From Eretmocerus hayati (lineage: Eukaryota; Arthropoda; Insecta; Hymenoptera; Aphelinidae), in assembly GCA_029851415.1 (NCBI GenBank), contig CM056743.1, positions 23,226,905 to 23,290,904 of the forward strand: a stretch of 64,000 nt of DNA. Direction: 5' to 3'. Position numbers and translations under genes: made by a program. This document shows, one piece after another, positions 24,471 through 37,260 of this stretch (positions are counted from its first letter, which is position 1; the number at the start of each line of letters is the position of its first letter). The notes below the pieces were generated by a model. That model did no database searches, was not told where the DNA came from, and saw nothing but the letters and a program-made list of their open reading frames with translations.

Positions 24471-25146
24471 AAGGGCAATTGATAAAATTGTAACAGTCGG
24501 TCCTATGAAGTACTGCTGAATTATCAGGATTTCTGGTGTCGATCATTTTTTTTTTATTGATTGGTACAAAGGGTGATTGATGATATAAGCTTGCGATGGA
24601 TAAATTGTTGATCAATGAATCCAACATTGGAATTGAAACTTTTTTTCATTCGTCAATTATCTGGAGCAATCAAAGAATTTTACGGGTTGATTAGTGGAGA
24701 ATTTTCAATACCCAAAAATCTGTCATAAATTTTGACCTGTCGAAAATACACATGATGCACATAATGTTCTGTTTGCATGTTGAGTAATGCTCAAAAATTG
24801 TCTAAATGATAAATAATCCCATCTTCGCAACCGGTAGAGGTTCATATCTAGATTCAAATTTTGTCACATTTTCAGGGCTCAACAACAAAAATAGCGGCTC
24901 CTACTTGAAAAATTCAATTTGACCTCCAAGAAACCTTCAAGGTTAGATCCGAGATCAAATCTGAGTCCTTCTTTGAGATATCCCCTTAATTTGAGTGGAA
25001 ACGTGTTCCGGAGTTTTTGATACCCGTAGCCATTTTCGAGGTTCGAGGCGAGAGGAATACATTTTGGGACAACCGGTATATCAATCGCCGCATTGTCAAC
25101 CTCTTTTCAAATTTATTTTGCGAAACCTACAATTTGAGGCAATTTT

Positions 25147-25280
25147 AGGTGGGTTCTGAACCACTGAACCTACTGAAGAAGACACTTCTAAGATATTCAC
25201 TTTGAAGTCGGCCGAGATTCGAACCCAAGCCTTTTACGTTGAAGGCTTTGACCTTATTCACGAGGCCACGATAGCATCAC
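25147..25280 (-). repeat. tRNA-derived SINE-like copy 1
   Basis: The minus strand reads CGTGGCCTCGTGAATAAGG (box A region) and, about 30 nt on, GGGTTCGAATC (box B). A body of about 70 nt follows, ending GGTTCAGAACCCACC. The same order is seen at 29364-29495 and 42833-42964. No anticodon stem or acceptor stem is preserved, so it is a SINE head rather than a tRNA gene. Confidence 0.6.
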
Positions 25281-28200
25281 ACTATCAGCATTGATGTAGC
25301 TAAAGAGTACATGTTTTGTGTTGAGTTGAACAGTGTGCCCTAAAAGACCAGCAAAATGACACGGTAAAAATTGATTGACCTTTCGATCTCCTATAAATGT
25401 GGAAGTTCAGAAATTCCGTTAAAATTGAGCTGCATTCGTAAAACCTTGCCGTCAGTCACCATCTGGTATAAGATTAAATCTGCGCTTAACTAGTTGAAAT
25501 TGTTCTCCAAAATTTTTCAACAGTATGCTACTTACTAGCCCAGTAGAACCAGGGATGTATTCGACTTGAAAAAATTGCCGGAAGCCTCGGATGACACGCC
25601 CCACTTTTCAAATTACTTGCCAATAAAAATGACAATTTTCATCAGATCCTACATTATAGGTTAAATTTTTGCATTAGTTCCATTGCAAACGTCCGGTATA
25701 TATAATACAAAATATATACAGTAGCGCAAATCTGTCTACCATAAATCAAACCGTATCGAAATATCGCAGTCTTCGAAAGCTGCTCCATACCAATCTCGAC
25801 AATCTGGTTTTCTTGTCATGATTTGTATTTGTTATCTATCATATACGCTTGCACATATAATACGATGAAAGATGCTACATATACTACTAACAGCAACGGT
25901 GCACCGGCGTAATTGGCGGGTCTCTATAAAGCTATATCATTTTTATATATTGCAAATGGCGCCGCTATACTCATTCAATATCTAATGCTGAATAATAATT
26001 TTGATGTCTTAATTGCACGCTTGCCCATCTAAGCTTGCATGCAGTATTAAAAAAAAAATGTATATATGTATAGCAGGATTCAAAAGAGCCATTTATCGCA
26101 TTGAAACAGTTAGGAATGGAGATCAGGGACGCAAGCATCGAAACGTCGTTCATCAAAATTAAAGAAACTAGATCGATACGAGGAAGACTGGTTATGGCTT
26201 GAGCATTACGATTATTCTATTTTTATGACGAAAAATTATAGTGATCTGAGAGTATGGACTCATGATAGCTGATGGGGATGGTATGAGGGAATACAGATTA
26301 TTTGTAGGTAAGATATGTGACTGATTTGGGTTGCTCCATTGCTCACAATTTCTTATGTAATTCATTGTTTCCATCTATAGAAGGATAATTCCGCGAGTAA
26401 CAAACCTCTGAAGAAGGGTCATGTCTCCGATTTTTTCTCAACTTTTTTTTCCGATTCTATGGTACAAAATATCAAATTTTCACCACCTATGGGGCTCCGA
26501 AAAAATTTTCAGATATCTCAGACGTACATCACTTCATCTTCTTGAATATTCTCCAACAAAAAAGTTTGTTTTTTCAATAAAATGCATATATATCTCAAAT
26601 CCTATGAGAGATACAAAGATGCAATTTGCGGCATTCGGAAGGTCTCAAAATTACTATCGAAATCAGTCTCGTAGAGTTGATTTTGAGGTTATGGGCAGCT
26701 CTATCGGGCAAATGAGTTAAAAACATAGAATTTCTAATTTCTCAAAAATCCAACTTTTTAGAACCTTGAAAATCTAATATTTCGTGTAAAATTTTGTCTT
26801 CTCCCAGGGAGAATGGTCTCAAATTCTATTTTGAATTTTGAAACCTACTTTTGCTATTTTTCAAAACAAATCTATTATTCCAGGGAAAACGTCTGGGTTT
26901 TTCTCTTGCTTTTTAACGCGGTCGTCATCCTGATTTTTTATTCAAATTTTGGAGAAAAAAACATAATTGTTGTTAAAAAACTGCCTTCCAAAATTTCCTG
27001 TCATTCCACAACACGCCACGCCGGTCTAATTTTCTACGCATCTTTAGCTTGAGAGAATGAGATTGCTCTTGATTTGAAAATCACATTGTGTACACCAAAA
27101 TGAGTACGTGGCGTGCTTCTCGAACTTGCACGATCCTTAACGTCTACCGATACGTATGTATTTTATGAACCAAGATCGAGAATTCGATAGTTTTCTCCCC
27201 CAAATGAATCCTGAACGAATCACCATCACTACTCGCAAGTTGCCTTCGTCCGGTGTTTGTTATATGTATAAGGACAAATTTTTCAAGGTTTAGCAGGAAA
27301 AATTTGTGTTGCACGGTACCCTAGTATCGTTAGCCATAGTTGGGCCAATAATCCACCCCAACACTGGTTTGTTAATATCATTTCGACGTTGGGCAAGTTC
27401 TGGCCCAACTCTGGCCAAGCAGACATCGGCAGCCAAAGTTATAGTGAAGCGTTGGATCGTGGATTCACCATCGGCAAATTCTTCCACGAGATACTGCGGG
27501 AAATTTGAGGAGATACAGGATTACTAGGATCTTAAGCATGATTGATGTAAGGCCTTATCAGAATCAAAATTTGCATATCTCTTTCAACATGTTTGCTGCA
27601 AAGCCTCGTGTACGGAAAATTGTTGTTTCACGGGTAGTGAAATTTTAGATGGGGCAGGGGCCCACCGGTTGACACACTAGGGAGAAATACCGATTTCGAC
27701 TTCTTTAATGAACGTCTTGAAAATTGAAATGGACTCTAGGGATTCAATTATAGTACACGGGCAATCTATTTGAAAAAATTTGATTAGTCTGACTCTCATT
27801 TCACCACCATATAGAGCCTAATTTGGGGCATAAGAATTTTTGCAATAAAGGCATCAGCAGCCGCTAACTTCAGATCTCGCAGAATCAGTCTGAAACATTG
27901 ACGTCTGTGAAGCATCGAGCAATGCTAATTACCAAGCCAAGCCCTGCAATCTAGATATTCATCATGGCAGCATCGCAGGTGATTAAGCCAGATCACACGG
28001 AAATCGTTCACCTTTTTCTCTTTTTTTTCTCTTTCTCAAAGTCCTCGTATACGTCTCTTTCCATGCTCTCCAGAGCGTTTCGATGCCCCGAGAGGAAGTC
28101 GTTAGATATCCTTGCCAGAAAAAAATCTCGTCTCTCTCTCTTTCGTTCTGCATCAAGATAGCCATTTTGCTCGATTTGCGGAAAAACGATCGGGTGTCGC

Positions 28201-29363
28201 GTGCTCTGCCTCATTCCCTATCCCTCGAGGAAACCCTACTTTCCTCTTTTTTTACTTGTCATTTTTTCGCATTATTTTCTAGACACTCGTTCTTGGAATT
28301 GTGTACTCTAATACACGACTAAGCCGATATGGAGTGTTCATTACTCGATCGGTCTGATGAAAATTTTTGAAATGTGCAATTTTGAGGCTGGTAAAAGACG
28401 ATTTCTGTATTGCTATGATGTAGGCGAATGTAGGGTTATAATCTAAGGGAGGCGTACTCGATGGAAAGTACTTGATGGTTGGATTTCTGGTGATTATTCA
28501 CTGCAGAAGATTGGCATGTGCAATATTTTTCCTCGTTAAAAGGATGAAAAAAAAAGAAGGAAAATACTGCACTCGGGGTGGCTGCTTCAAGGAGAATTGC
28601 GCTTTCTCGAAAATGTGCTTGATGGAACGCGTGTTTTTCCAAGAGCTAGGCTGATGAATTTTTCAAGATTCGCCGACTAATTAGGCATCATTTACATCAT
28701 GGGTGTACGGGAAGTGCTCGATGCTCCTTTTTCGTACAGTCTACGAGAGCTATTTTTTTCTTCTCCTGACAAGTATATGCTGAGCGCTCGTGAAAATTTT
28801 TCAGCAAGACGTTCTTGAGAAAACCATTAGACGGTATAGGTTATTTTATACTTGAAACTTGATCGGATAAACGTTTTTCACTGTTGGTTAGCGCGTGCGA
28901 TGAATTATCATAATGAGTTTACACGTTCGTGACAGTATGTTAATGGCTAACTAATTATTCTGGTAAGGATTGATGAGTTTTTCGAATCACCGGATGTGTT
29001 CTTCACTCAAAGGAAATGGGTCATAATATTTTATATTTATGAGATTCAGATTTTCATTTTGATGCATGAGTCTTTGGATTAGTGTCCTAATCGTTTTGGA
29101 ATAATTCATTGGGTTCACGCAATGGTTTTATGAGCAATTTGGTCTCGATTCATTCGTAAACAAGAACCGACTGTATGAACAAGGAAGAGATCACAGGGGC
29201 AATCTTTTCGTAAGACGTCAAAATTTCACAAGTTGGTTTTGAAATTATTTGAGCATCTCGGTACCTATTGCCGATTGCAAAGTACCGATCACTGATATTT
29301 TTTTCTTCTTCATCGACGCATTTTGGACCTCAGTTTGAGAATATTTAGTGAAGAGTAGTACTT

Positions 29364-29495
29364 TAGGTGAATTCCAAACCATTCAAGTAAGAGAAAAGGC
29401 ACTCATCAGAATTTGCAGCGGAGTCAACCAAGATTTGAACCCAGACTTTCTGCGTTGACGGGGAGGACCTTATTCATGGGTTCTATCGGTCGGTG
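29364..29495 (-). repeat. tRNA-derived SINE-like copy 2
   Basis: The minus strand has ATGAATAAGGTCC, then GTCAACGCAGAAAG and GGGTTCAAATC (box B). The body shares GAGTGCCTT and GAATTCACCT with copy 1. Box A is decayed. Confidence 0.55.
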
Positions 29496-32400
29496 CTTTG
29501 GATGAGCTCTAATTATACATTTTGATGATGTCCGCAGGAACAAAAGATAACGGGCAGAAGTCACAGAACGACATTTTTCTCTTTTTTAATCTCTATTATA
29601 TGACATGGAGTTTCCAGGTGACACGAGCATCTCATGCCAAATATAGGAGTGCCTTGCAGGATCTTCAAACTAGTTCTAGTTCTATATCGTCAAGATGCCA
29701 TGGATAGAAAAATTTTCATCGTGAAACCCCAATTTGACACCGGTAAGATCAAAAATTGTCCCGGGAATGTATTCTGAACAAAAAAAAAGTGAGAATAGTC
29801 AACCTTCTAAGATAAACTGACAAAAAATAGAAATCACAAACCAGGGTTTCCCATTTTGGCTGAAAATACTGAAATTTCAACCATTTTGTAAGAATCAAAA
29901 GTTATAATTTACTCCTTTGAGCTGTATTCACGAGAGCGCGAGGTTGAGGGTTCTTCACGATGAATCTCTGGACGATGAGGACTCACCATCACATCACTGA
30001 TCAAATTCCAGCATCATGTCACAGAATTTGGAAATAGGAGTCGTTTGAGTTTAGTCAATTGATCGGGAAGCTCTGGAGAAATGAAAATTTTAGAAAGATC
30101 AAAAATGGGAATGCCAAAATTTGAACGGGCAAAAATCAGCAACGAACCAAGTTTGGATTGACGAAAATGTAAAAATAAAAGTTGGAGGAACCGAAAAATC
30201 GGAGAAAAATTGAAATATATTGCTTTACTTGCGAGCGTCTTGAATTTTCGTATTTTTGAGTAATCCAAATTTTTGACTCTCATCATCTTAGACTTCCGCG
30301 TACTTGTCCTTCCGTAATTTTATTTTGCATCCCAAAATTCTTGGCACTCCCGGATGCAGCTTTTAGAAAAATTGACCACATTTGAATGATGCTGTGATGA
30401 CATGATGTACAAACTAGATCAGTAATGTTATAATGAATTAGTGGTGGCCCGTCACAAAGTCTTTGGAATATCAATATTCAAATCATAAATGAGAAGTTTT
30501 CGCCTATGATTTATTGCTTGATACACTGAGCGTAAATAGTATATTATGACACTAACCATCTGCACGCAGTCTCATATCTTATACGATATTTTATAGCCAA
30601 ACAATCAAAAAATCATGTTCAAAGTGGCGATTATTAGGTTGCTATAAAGTGTACTTTGCATACAGTTTGACGACTTTTACTCACAGTTTATCAAAAATCA
30701 TAGTTCCACACACAGGAGTAAATTCTATTTTTCGCCCTTGTACCGAAATGAACTATTTCATTGTCCTGACCTAAAAATACCACTCATCAACGCGGTTTAA
30801 GGATTCTAATGATGAAAGAATCATAACTGTCCTGAGCTTGCAAGCTCATTCCTGACGCGAGGACTTACATCTCCCGCTTTGCTCGGTAAATAAATTGTCC
30901 TAGCGCCCGAACTGAGCGTACGCGCCGAAGGCCTTACTGTTTTTGTTAGTTAATCGATCATAAAGACATGGTAGGAAAAATATTCTCTACGCCTGAATCA
31001 ATGGAAATGCACTGGTCGGGAGCGGTTTTCACCAATCCCGATAGAAAATGTAGTGTTGATAAATCATTATTTCAACGTACGATTTGCCTATAAATGAGAC
31101 ATGTCATACATTCCCTCGGGAGGCCTCAGAATACCGTAGTATGTATGTATGTATGTATTCGGTTAAACCCAGAACACCGCAGGCTCAAAAGAATTGGACA
31201 TTTTGCATCTCATGCATCACATATCCACATTCACATTTGTACGTCATACAAAACGACGCTGTACTGAACTTGGATCGGTAACTTGCCAATTTTGTCCCAT
31301 TAATTCTACTCACAAAGCAAGTAACTCGATCACAACCCTACCAAAACTCAGAACCAGATCATTCTAGAAAACCTGCTACTGTAGCAATATTTGATCCGCG
31401 CGCGATACCTATCGCATTATATTATCCAATATTACCTTCTCAATTTCATTCAGAATACCTATATTATCCAAGGCTCGGCTAATCATCAGAAATCATTTCA
31501 TCCAATAAAAAAAATCATCCCAGCGGCGTTCTGAGGAATGATGAGCATACATAGAAGGCGTCAATTAGCGTGAAGCTCAGAGGATGCACAGGTGCGCAGA
31601 AGGCGGAAAAGCTGCAGAAAAGATAACTACTCGTGCGCACGTGCGCTAGCTATATAGCCTACATAAATGATGCGTATTCCTTTCTATATATACCTACACA
31701 TTACACACTACATACGTTATATTATAGGCTCAGAAAATAAATGCATAGCAAAGAGTGGCGCAAAGAGAGCCCATCTCACGCGATCAAAAGACAAAAAAAA
31801 TCACGAGATCCGGTGCACCATCAGCAGACAGCAGAGCCAGAAGCGTACCTAAACGAGATCAGGTATGCAGAATCGGTAGCCGCTCCTTCAAGAACGTTAT
31901 ATCGAATCTCACCTTATACCTTACTCTCATCTGTATCGTTATTTTGCTCTATATGTATATAATGGACGGACGCTGATGTAGAGAGTGTATATCGCTTTGA
32001 TACGAGCTAATTCTGCGGGCGGCGCGTATAGATCGCTTACGGCCAATGCCAGCTCTTGAAATTTTCCAATCTGAAGATGCTGAGATGGAGAGGGGAATCA
32101 GGAGGTGGAGATTTAACGGGCTAATGCATTGCATGTATAGTTATAGAAGTGTGTGTGTAAAAGTCAAGCGTTCAATGTGATGCAGTGAGATCGCCGGCAA
32201 AAGTAAAGGATATGCATTTTTGATGATACACGAGTTTAAATTCGATGTGATTTATTTTCCATCAGTGCACTGATGTGAAGATAGGAGATGAAGATGCGAT
32301 ACGAATGGTGCGAGAGTTTACCAAATATTGTGGGATATTGAGTTTTGGACTTGCAGGATGGTTTCTATTTATGCTTCTACATAACCCTTCAAAATGGGCG

Positions 32401-32619
32401 AGGAAATGGGGTACAGGAACTTTGATAAGCACTGATAGAAACGAAGTAGTTGAAATCTTCAGAAAGATACGATTTCATCAAATTCACACGCAAAATTTTT
32501 TATGGTATTCAGTTATGCAGAAAACTGACATATTTGTATCATAATTTGTGGATTGATAATGAAAAACAATAAGTGAAAAACAAGAATAATAGCAACAAAA
32601 AAAGTAGGAGGGGCAGTGT

Positions 32620-32883
32620 GTGTGTCTTTCAATATCAAGAAAGACTCGACAACTGGAAATTGATCAAAAAATGTTATATTTGCTTCACGAAGCCAAAAAT
32701 CGGTGCGAGCCAAGAGGTAAATACACCGAATCTCAAAATGCTGAATTTTTTACATGTGTCGCACATGTGGGAAAATCTGTGAAATATTCTGTCATGCGTC
32801 AGCTAGCTCTAGATATGCACTTTTGTCAAAGAAATTTAGAAATATCCCTACAGTGTGCTTCCGCTTCCAATACAAGTTCTTAA
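32620..32883 (+). CDS. Possible last exon of an unrecognised Cys-containing protein
   Basis: An open frame of 87 codons ends in TAA at 32881-32883. An AATAAA word about 22 bp downstream would fit a polyadenylation signal. The product is mixed-charge with cysteines spaced like a small secreted or ligand-binding protein (C-x16-C, then C and C), but I cannot assign a family. An upstream frame after a good acceptor (TTTCCATCAG, exon starting 32266) encodes a stretch with one hydrophobic helix and might belong to the same gene. No convincing donor links them. Low confidence. Confidence 0.25.
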   Translation: MCLSISRKTRQLEIDQKMLYLLHEAKNRCEPRGKYTESQNAEFFTCVAHVGKSVKYSVMRQLALDMHFCQRNLEISLQCASASNTSS

Positions 32884-33032
32884 CGTCCCAAAGATTGGAT
32901 GATAACAATAAATTCTACAGATTTTATACATAAGAAGTATGCAACTATTGCGAGTGATTGGTAATGATAACATAACAAGAATCCGCGAGATAACTATCGC
33001 GTGAAAATTCTGACATCAAACAGAATGTACGG

Positions 33033-33240
33033 TCACTAGACACAATATCTGTCCAAATCTGAAAATGGTTATTCATCCCTGGATTGCTACTTGAAATTCT
33101 GGGACAAGATTCCGATTCTGAGTTGTTGAGGATAAGGTTACGATTATCAAGACACCAAAAACGATATGATTTAGATTGGAACAACAGACCAGGGACAAGA
33201 AGCTTTTTCAAATTTGGACAGATACAATATCTGGTGAGTG
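33033..33240. mobile_element. Short MITE
   Basis: CACTAGACACAATATCTGTC at the left is mirrored by GACAGATACAATATCTGGTG at the right. The arms continue inward for about 60 bp (ATCCCTGG / CCAGGGA). The 123-codon minus-strand frame across it is an artefact of the palindrome. Confidence 0.55.
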
Positions 33241-33928
33241 TACATACTCCATCGTAAATGTCGACCTTAGTAAAATCTAGATAATTTGATTTCCCCCGGA
33301 TCGAAAGTATCCACAAGAAAAACTGGTTATCCGGACATATACTTCAAAATTCTGTACCTGATGTACCTTTAAACCAATTTTTCATTATGGTACACGAGGA
33401 AAAATACAAACATTTTCATCGACGTAAGTATCCTAAAATTATCTAGAATCCATAGTGTATCCCAATAAAATCGAGAATCCCCGTACAATCAGAGAGCTTT
33501 CATGTAAAAGATAATCGTGACAATAAAAATAGTTCCTTCATTGAAGAATTTGATAACACGCGACTATCTCGTCTCATGTACTGGTCTATAATGATAATAA
33601 ACGCTATTACAGAAGCTTGTGTAGACCAGTAGTCCACATTGAGATACTAATCCTTACGCGGAAGCTGTTGCTAATCTGAGAGTCTAGAAAATGATTTTGC
33701 CTAAGGCACATCCGGCGACGCGAGCGTCATGCACGCACATAGATAGATCACGAGGGGCGTGCTCAAAGTAAATCGGCTTCATATCGTTACAGTAGCTGGA
33801 TGCTGTTGCAAACCCCAGAAGGTGTGCCCGCGTGCCACGCTATACCGTACATATAACTTATTGCAAAAGGCACAGATCCATCGTATGTTCTCCCTGCAGC
33901 AACTTTTACCTTTATGCGAGATATGTAT

Positions 33929-33944
33929 TATATATATATATATT

Positions 33945-33988
<44 letters not shown>
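33929..33988. repeat. (TA)n microsatellite
   Basis: Two TA tracts are separated by a short ATTTATTTT interruption. Confidence 0.9.
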
Positions 33989-33991
<3 letters not shown>

Positions 33992-34366
33992 CTTCATCTT
34001 TTGAATGAGGCTGGCTCTGTCTTCTCCGGACCATTCCCTAAAGCTATTGGCAACGTCCTTCTACGCTTGATAACCAATCCAGTTTTGAACTCCGCGGTGC
34101 CAGCATCAGCTTGCACTGAATTCCAATGCACCCATGCCTGAACTTGATGATGTGCCACTCCAATTATAATTTGTCGCGAAGGTTCCTTACTCACGTATTT
34201 GATCACATGGTCAAGTATGATGATGTTTCACCGTCCGATCGTGATCACGCTTGATGAAGTTTCAATCGTAATGAATGTTGAGTCGTGATGAAACATGATG
34301 ATCTTCGTCACAAATTGTTCACGATCATGCGTGATGAAATGTATTCGCATTTCGTGATCTAGTATA

Positions 34367-34788
34367 CTCTAGTAAAAACAAATGCCGCATGATCATATAT
34401 GAACATGTTCCCGACCGGACTGTGGTCATACAAGACCACCTATGATCATGAGGCCGGAGTCATAGGTCGTCATTGGTCTCCATACTTGATCCTAAGAATT
34501 CATGTTGGAAATGAAGCACTTCATTGCCAGCTCGAAATGTTTCTCAATCCGAAGCTTCGAAACAAGTGCGCTTGGGGCTCCAACTGCTAGGCCTCCATCC
34601 GATATTGAATATGTCATGGATTACCACTTGATTACAATACCCTGCGGTCATATACGAGTTTGGCTTTGTGTACCTATGACTAACCATGGAGACATAATAT
34701 TTTCTGAGGTCATAGATGGTCATAGGTGACCACAATTCGGCTGGGAACATGTTCATATATGATCATGAGGCACTTATTTTTACTAGGG
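34367..34788. mobile_element. MITE, CTCTAGTAA-type ends, copy 2
   Basis: The ends are CTCTAGTAAAAACAAATGCC and, in inverse at 34788, CCCTAGTAAAAATAAGTGCC, continuing through CATGATCATATATGAACATG. TA flanks both sides (34365-34366, 34789-34790), fitting Tc1/mariner-type integration. It is the same family as 21511-21903. Several short open frames inside are non-coding. Confidence 0.75.
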
Positions 34789-35236
34789 TAGTCATGCACC
34801 GTTTCATCATTCGTGAATATGCACCGTGAAGCATCTTGATGTGCTGATAGCCGGTTGTGACTCCGCTTGAAGCACTATACGCACTTAGATGTCACGCCCG
34901 TTATGCTACTATCCGGTCGTAATTTTGTGTGACAATACAGCGATTATGTTGCGTGATAGTGCATGCCTGAACGCAATGGCGCGCTTCTACTCGTCATCAA
35001 GGTTTCTTCCTCAAGTTGTATGATCACGCATGGCTGAGCGTGATAATGTTCCACCATCTGATCGTGACTTCATTCGATGCACTATTGAATTGTAATGAAT
35101 TTTGAGTCATGAATAGGCAAGACCGTTCGTCAGTGATTGTTACAATCATGCGCGACGAAATTCATTCGCTCTCCGTGATCTTTTGTGAAGTTGCAACGGT
35201 CTATGATTCTTGATCACGTTCTATCAAGAATGTTGA

Positions 35237-35615
35237 GGGGATATCGGAGTCTCACGGCATTAACGAAAAAACACTTTACGCAATGGTTTCTACATCAATT
35301 AAGACGAGGGTGGTCGCAAATGATTCGGAATTTCTTCAAGAATCGGCCTCTGGTACAACCTAATGGAAATAAAAGTCTCCCTCGCTCTTGGAGTGAGCCA
35401 GGAAATGCGCGATATTGCGAGTATGATTCTCAGAGATCGCGACCTTGCACCTTAGATCGATTCCTATGACAGATGGAGACGATCGTTCTTATCATTCGCA
35501 CCAGAGACCGATTTCTGAAGTAATTCCGAATCTTTTGCGATCACCCCCATCTCAATCGGTGTAAAAATGATTGCATAAAGTGTTTTCTCGTCCCGCGCGA
35601 GACTCCGACATCCCC
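35237..35615. mobile_element. MITE, GGGGATATCGGAGTCTC ends (379 bp)
   Basis: The left arm GGGGATATCGGAGTCTC is mirrored by GAGACTCCGACATCCCC. The arms are about 125 bp, including ACACTTTACGCAAT and GATTCGGAATT blocks. The flanks are TTGA (left) and TTAA (right), compatible with a decayed TTAA duplication as in piggyBac or Kolobok elements. The paralogous array block at about 36235-36265 lacks the insertion. Confidence 0.75.
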
Positions 35616-36983
35616 TTAACGCACTACTAGTCGAACGTGACTCCAGAGTGATGAATGTTCACTCATGAACAAGCATGATCGAAAGATGAACACTACTACC
35701 CATCCTCACTGTGCCACGATTTGTGATCACGCATGGAGCAGAATTGTGATCTTGCGTGATATTGCACCGTTCTACTACTCGTGATCACGCATGGAGCACA
35801 ACTGAGATTTTGCGTGACATTGCACCGTTTTATCATCCGAGATCACGCATGAAGCAGAATTGAGATTTTGCGTAACATCGCACTGATCATCATCCGAATT
35901 CACGCATCGTGAAGAACCTTTGTGCTACTAGCCGATCATACTCTGCAGGATACATCATATGCAGTTTGTGATTACGCATGATATGATAGTATCCGGTCGT
36001 AATTATGAGTGACAATGCAGCAAATACATTGCGTGATCACGCATGCTTGGACGTGATGATGCTCCACTATCTGATCGTGATGATCCCATTCGATGCAGTA
36101 TTGAATTGTAATGAATGTTTACTAATGAATAAGCAGGACCGTTCGTCACTAGTTGTTACGATCACGCGTGACGATTCGTTTGCTCTACGTGACCTTTCGA
36201 GATGTTGCAAAGGTCTATGATTATTGGTCAAGTTCTATAAAAAATGTTCACTCACTAGTAGTCGAGCGTGATTCCGGAGCAATGAACGTTCACTCAATAA
36301 CAAGTATAACCTTGATCGTTCACTACCAGTGGTTTGCAAGAATGCATGATGATATCCAGTCGCACAGTTCCACGGTTCGTGACGATGCATGGTACAGAAT
36401 CGTAATCTATCGTGATATTGCACTCTTCTATGATTTTTGATCACGCATCGGGAAGAATCTTGATGAGCTAGTAGCCGAGCGCTACTTTACGTGATACCTC
36501 AAACGGTTCGTTCGTCGTGGTTCTGCACGACGATACAGCAGTTTTGGTGCGTGATCACAAATTACTGAACATGATGATGTTCCACTCCCATCATGATTCG
36601 TCATGGAGCTTCCCTATTTACGTCTCATGGTCACGAATGACCAATAGCATGATAATGTTATAGCGTCCTATTAAGACCTCGTTCGATGGAGCTCCGGTGA
36701 TGAATGTTCACTCGTGAATAGAAATGATTGTTTGTCTCTACACGCATGCAGTAATGCACAATGATGCCAATTCGCACTTTGTAATCTTGCGTGGTCATGT
36801 TCTATCTATGATTTTCGATCATGTTACGACGATTTATGATTGAGCGTGAATCCATGTGGCGAAAAGGGACTTCGGTCCCGCTATAGTGGATTGTGATCGC
36901 ACAACACGTCATACCGTCCACATCTAAGGTACTGTTCTCTATATGTGCTGATGCGTGATATCACGCATGAGTACGCGTGACTA

Positions 36984-37131
36984 GGGTCTCTAGAAGGAGG
37001 TCTCGACACGGTCCGCCATATTTAGACGAATCCGATAGATATAGGTATACAAAAAGTATTGGTTTGTCTGAATATGGCGGCGATTTACCCAGGGGTGGGA
37101 GAACCGTGCCGAGACCCCTTTCTAGTGACCC
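36984..37131. mobile_element. 148-bp MITE flanked by 12-bp direct repeats
   Basis: GGGTCTCTAGAAGGAGGTCT at the left is mirrored by AGACCCCTTTCTAGTGACCC at the right. Inner arms carry CCGCCATATT and AATATGGCGG. TACGCGTGACTA occurs exactly at both junctions (36972-36983 and 37132-37143). Confidence 0.75.
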
Positions 37132-37260
37132 TACGCGTGACTATGTTAGGCACTATTTTCTGCTAACACGCATGCGTGATGTTGGAGTCGAATGTAATTG
37201 GGATCACGCGTTGAAAATGACTGGTTGCAGTATATGCATATGCATAAAAATATAACATAA

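Larger units (their letters stand above)
24471..32619. other. Gene-poor region with SINE-like copies
   Basis: No exon chain could be supported over about 8 kb. Two tRNA-derived SINE-like copies are listed separately. Around 27320-27420 the words TTGGGCCAA, GTTGGGC and CTGGCCC recur in both directions, a small low-complexity palindromic cluster. 28015-28140 is pyrimidine-rich. 31130-31160 has a short (TATG)n run. Confidence 0.4.
34200..37260. repeat. Degenerate satellite-like array built on GATCACGCATG
   Basis: The word (G)TGATCACGCATG and variants recur throughout. The clearest tandem is three units of about 58 bp at 35725-35910. Longer blocks also repeat: the stretch with TATTGAATTGTAATGAAT and GACCGTTCGTCA at about 35085-35220 returns at about 36088-36240, a period near 1 kb. 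GACAATGCAGC-type words at 34931, 36011 and 36531 mark further offsets. It is interrupted by three MITE insertions listed separately. There are no genes. Confidence 0.65.

Noticed and set aside
32275..32544. Possible receptor transmembrane exon
   Set aside because: One hydrophobic helix only, with no convincing donor site and no recognisable receptor motif; kept only as a note with 32620-32883.
33033..33316. 123-codon minus-strand frame with several cysteines
   Set aside because: Lies mostly within a short MITE palindrome and has no splice or signal-peptide support.
34200..37260. Possible CRISPR array from regularly spaced GATCACGCATG words
   Set aside because: Repeats are degenerate and irregularly spaced, spacers are themselves repeats, and the DNA is eukaryotic.
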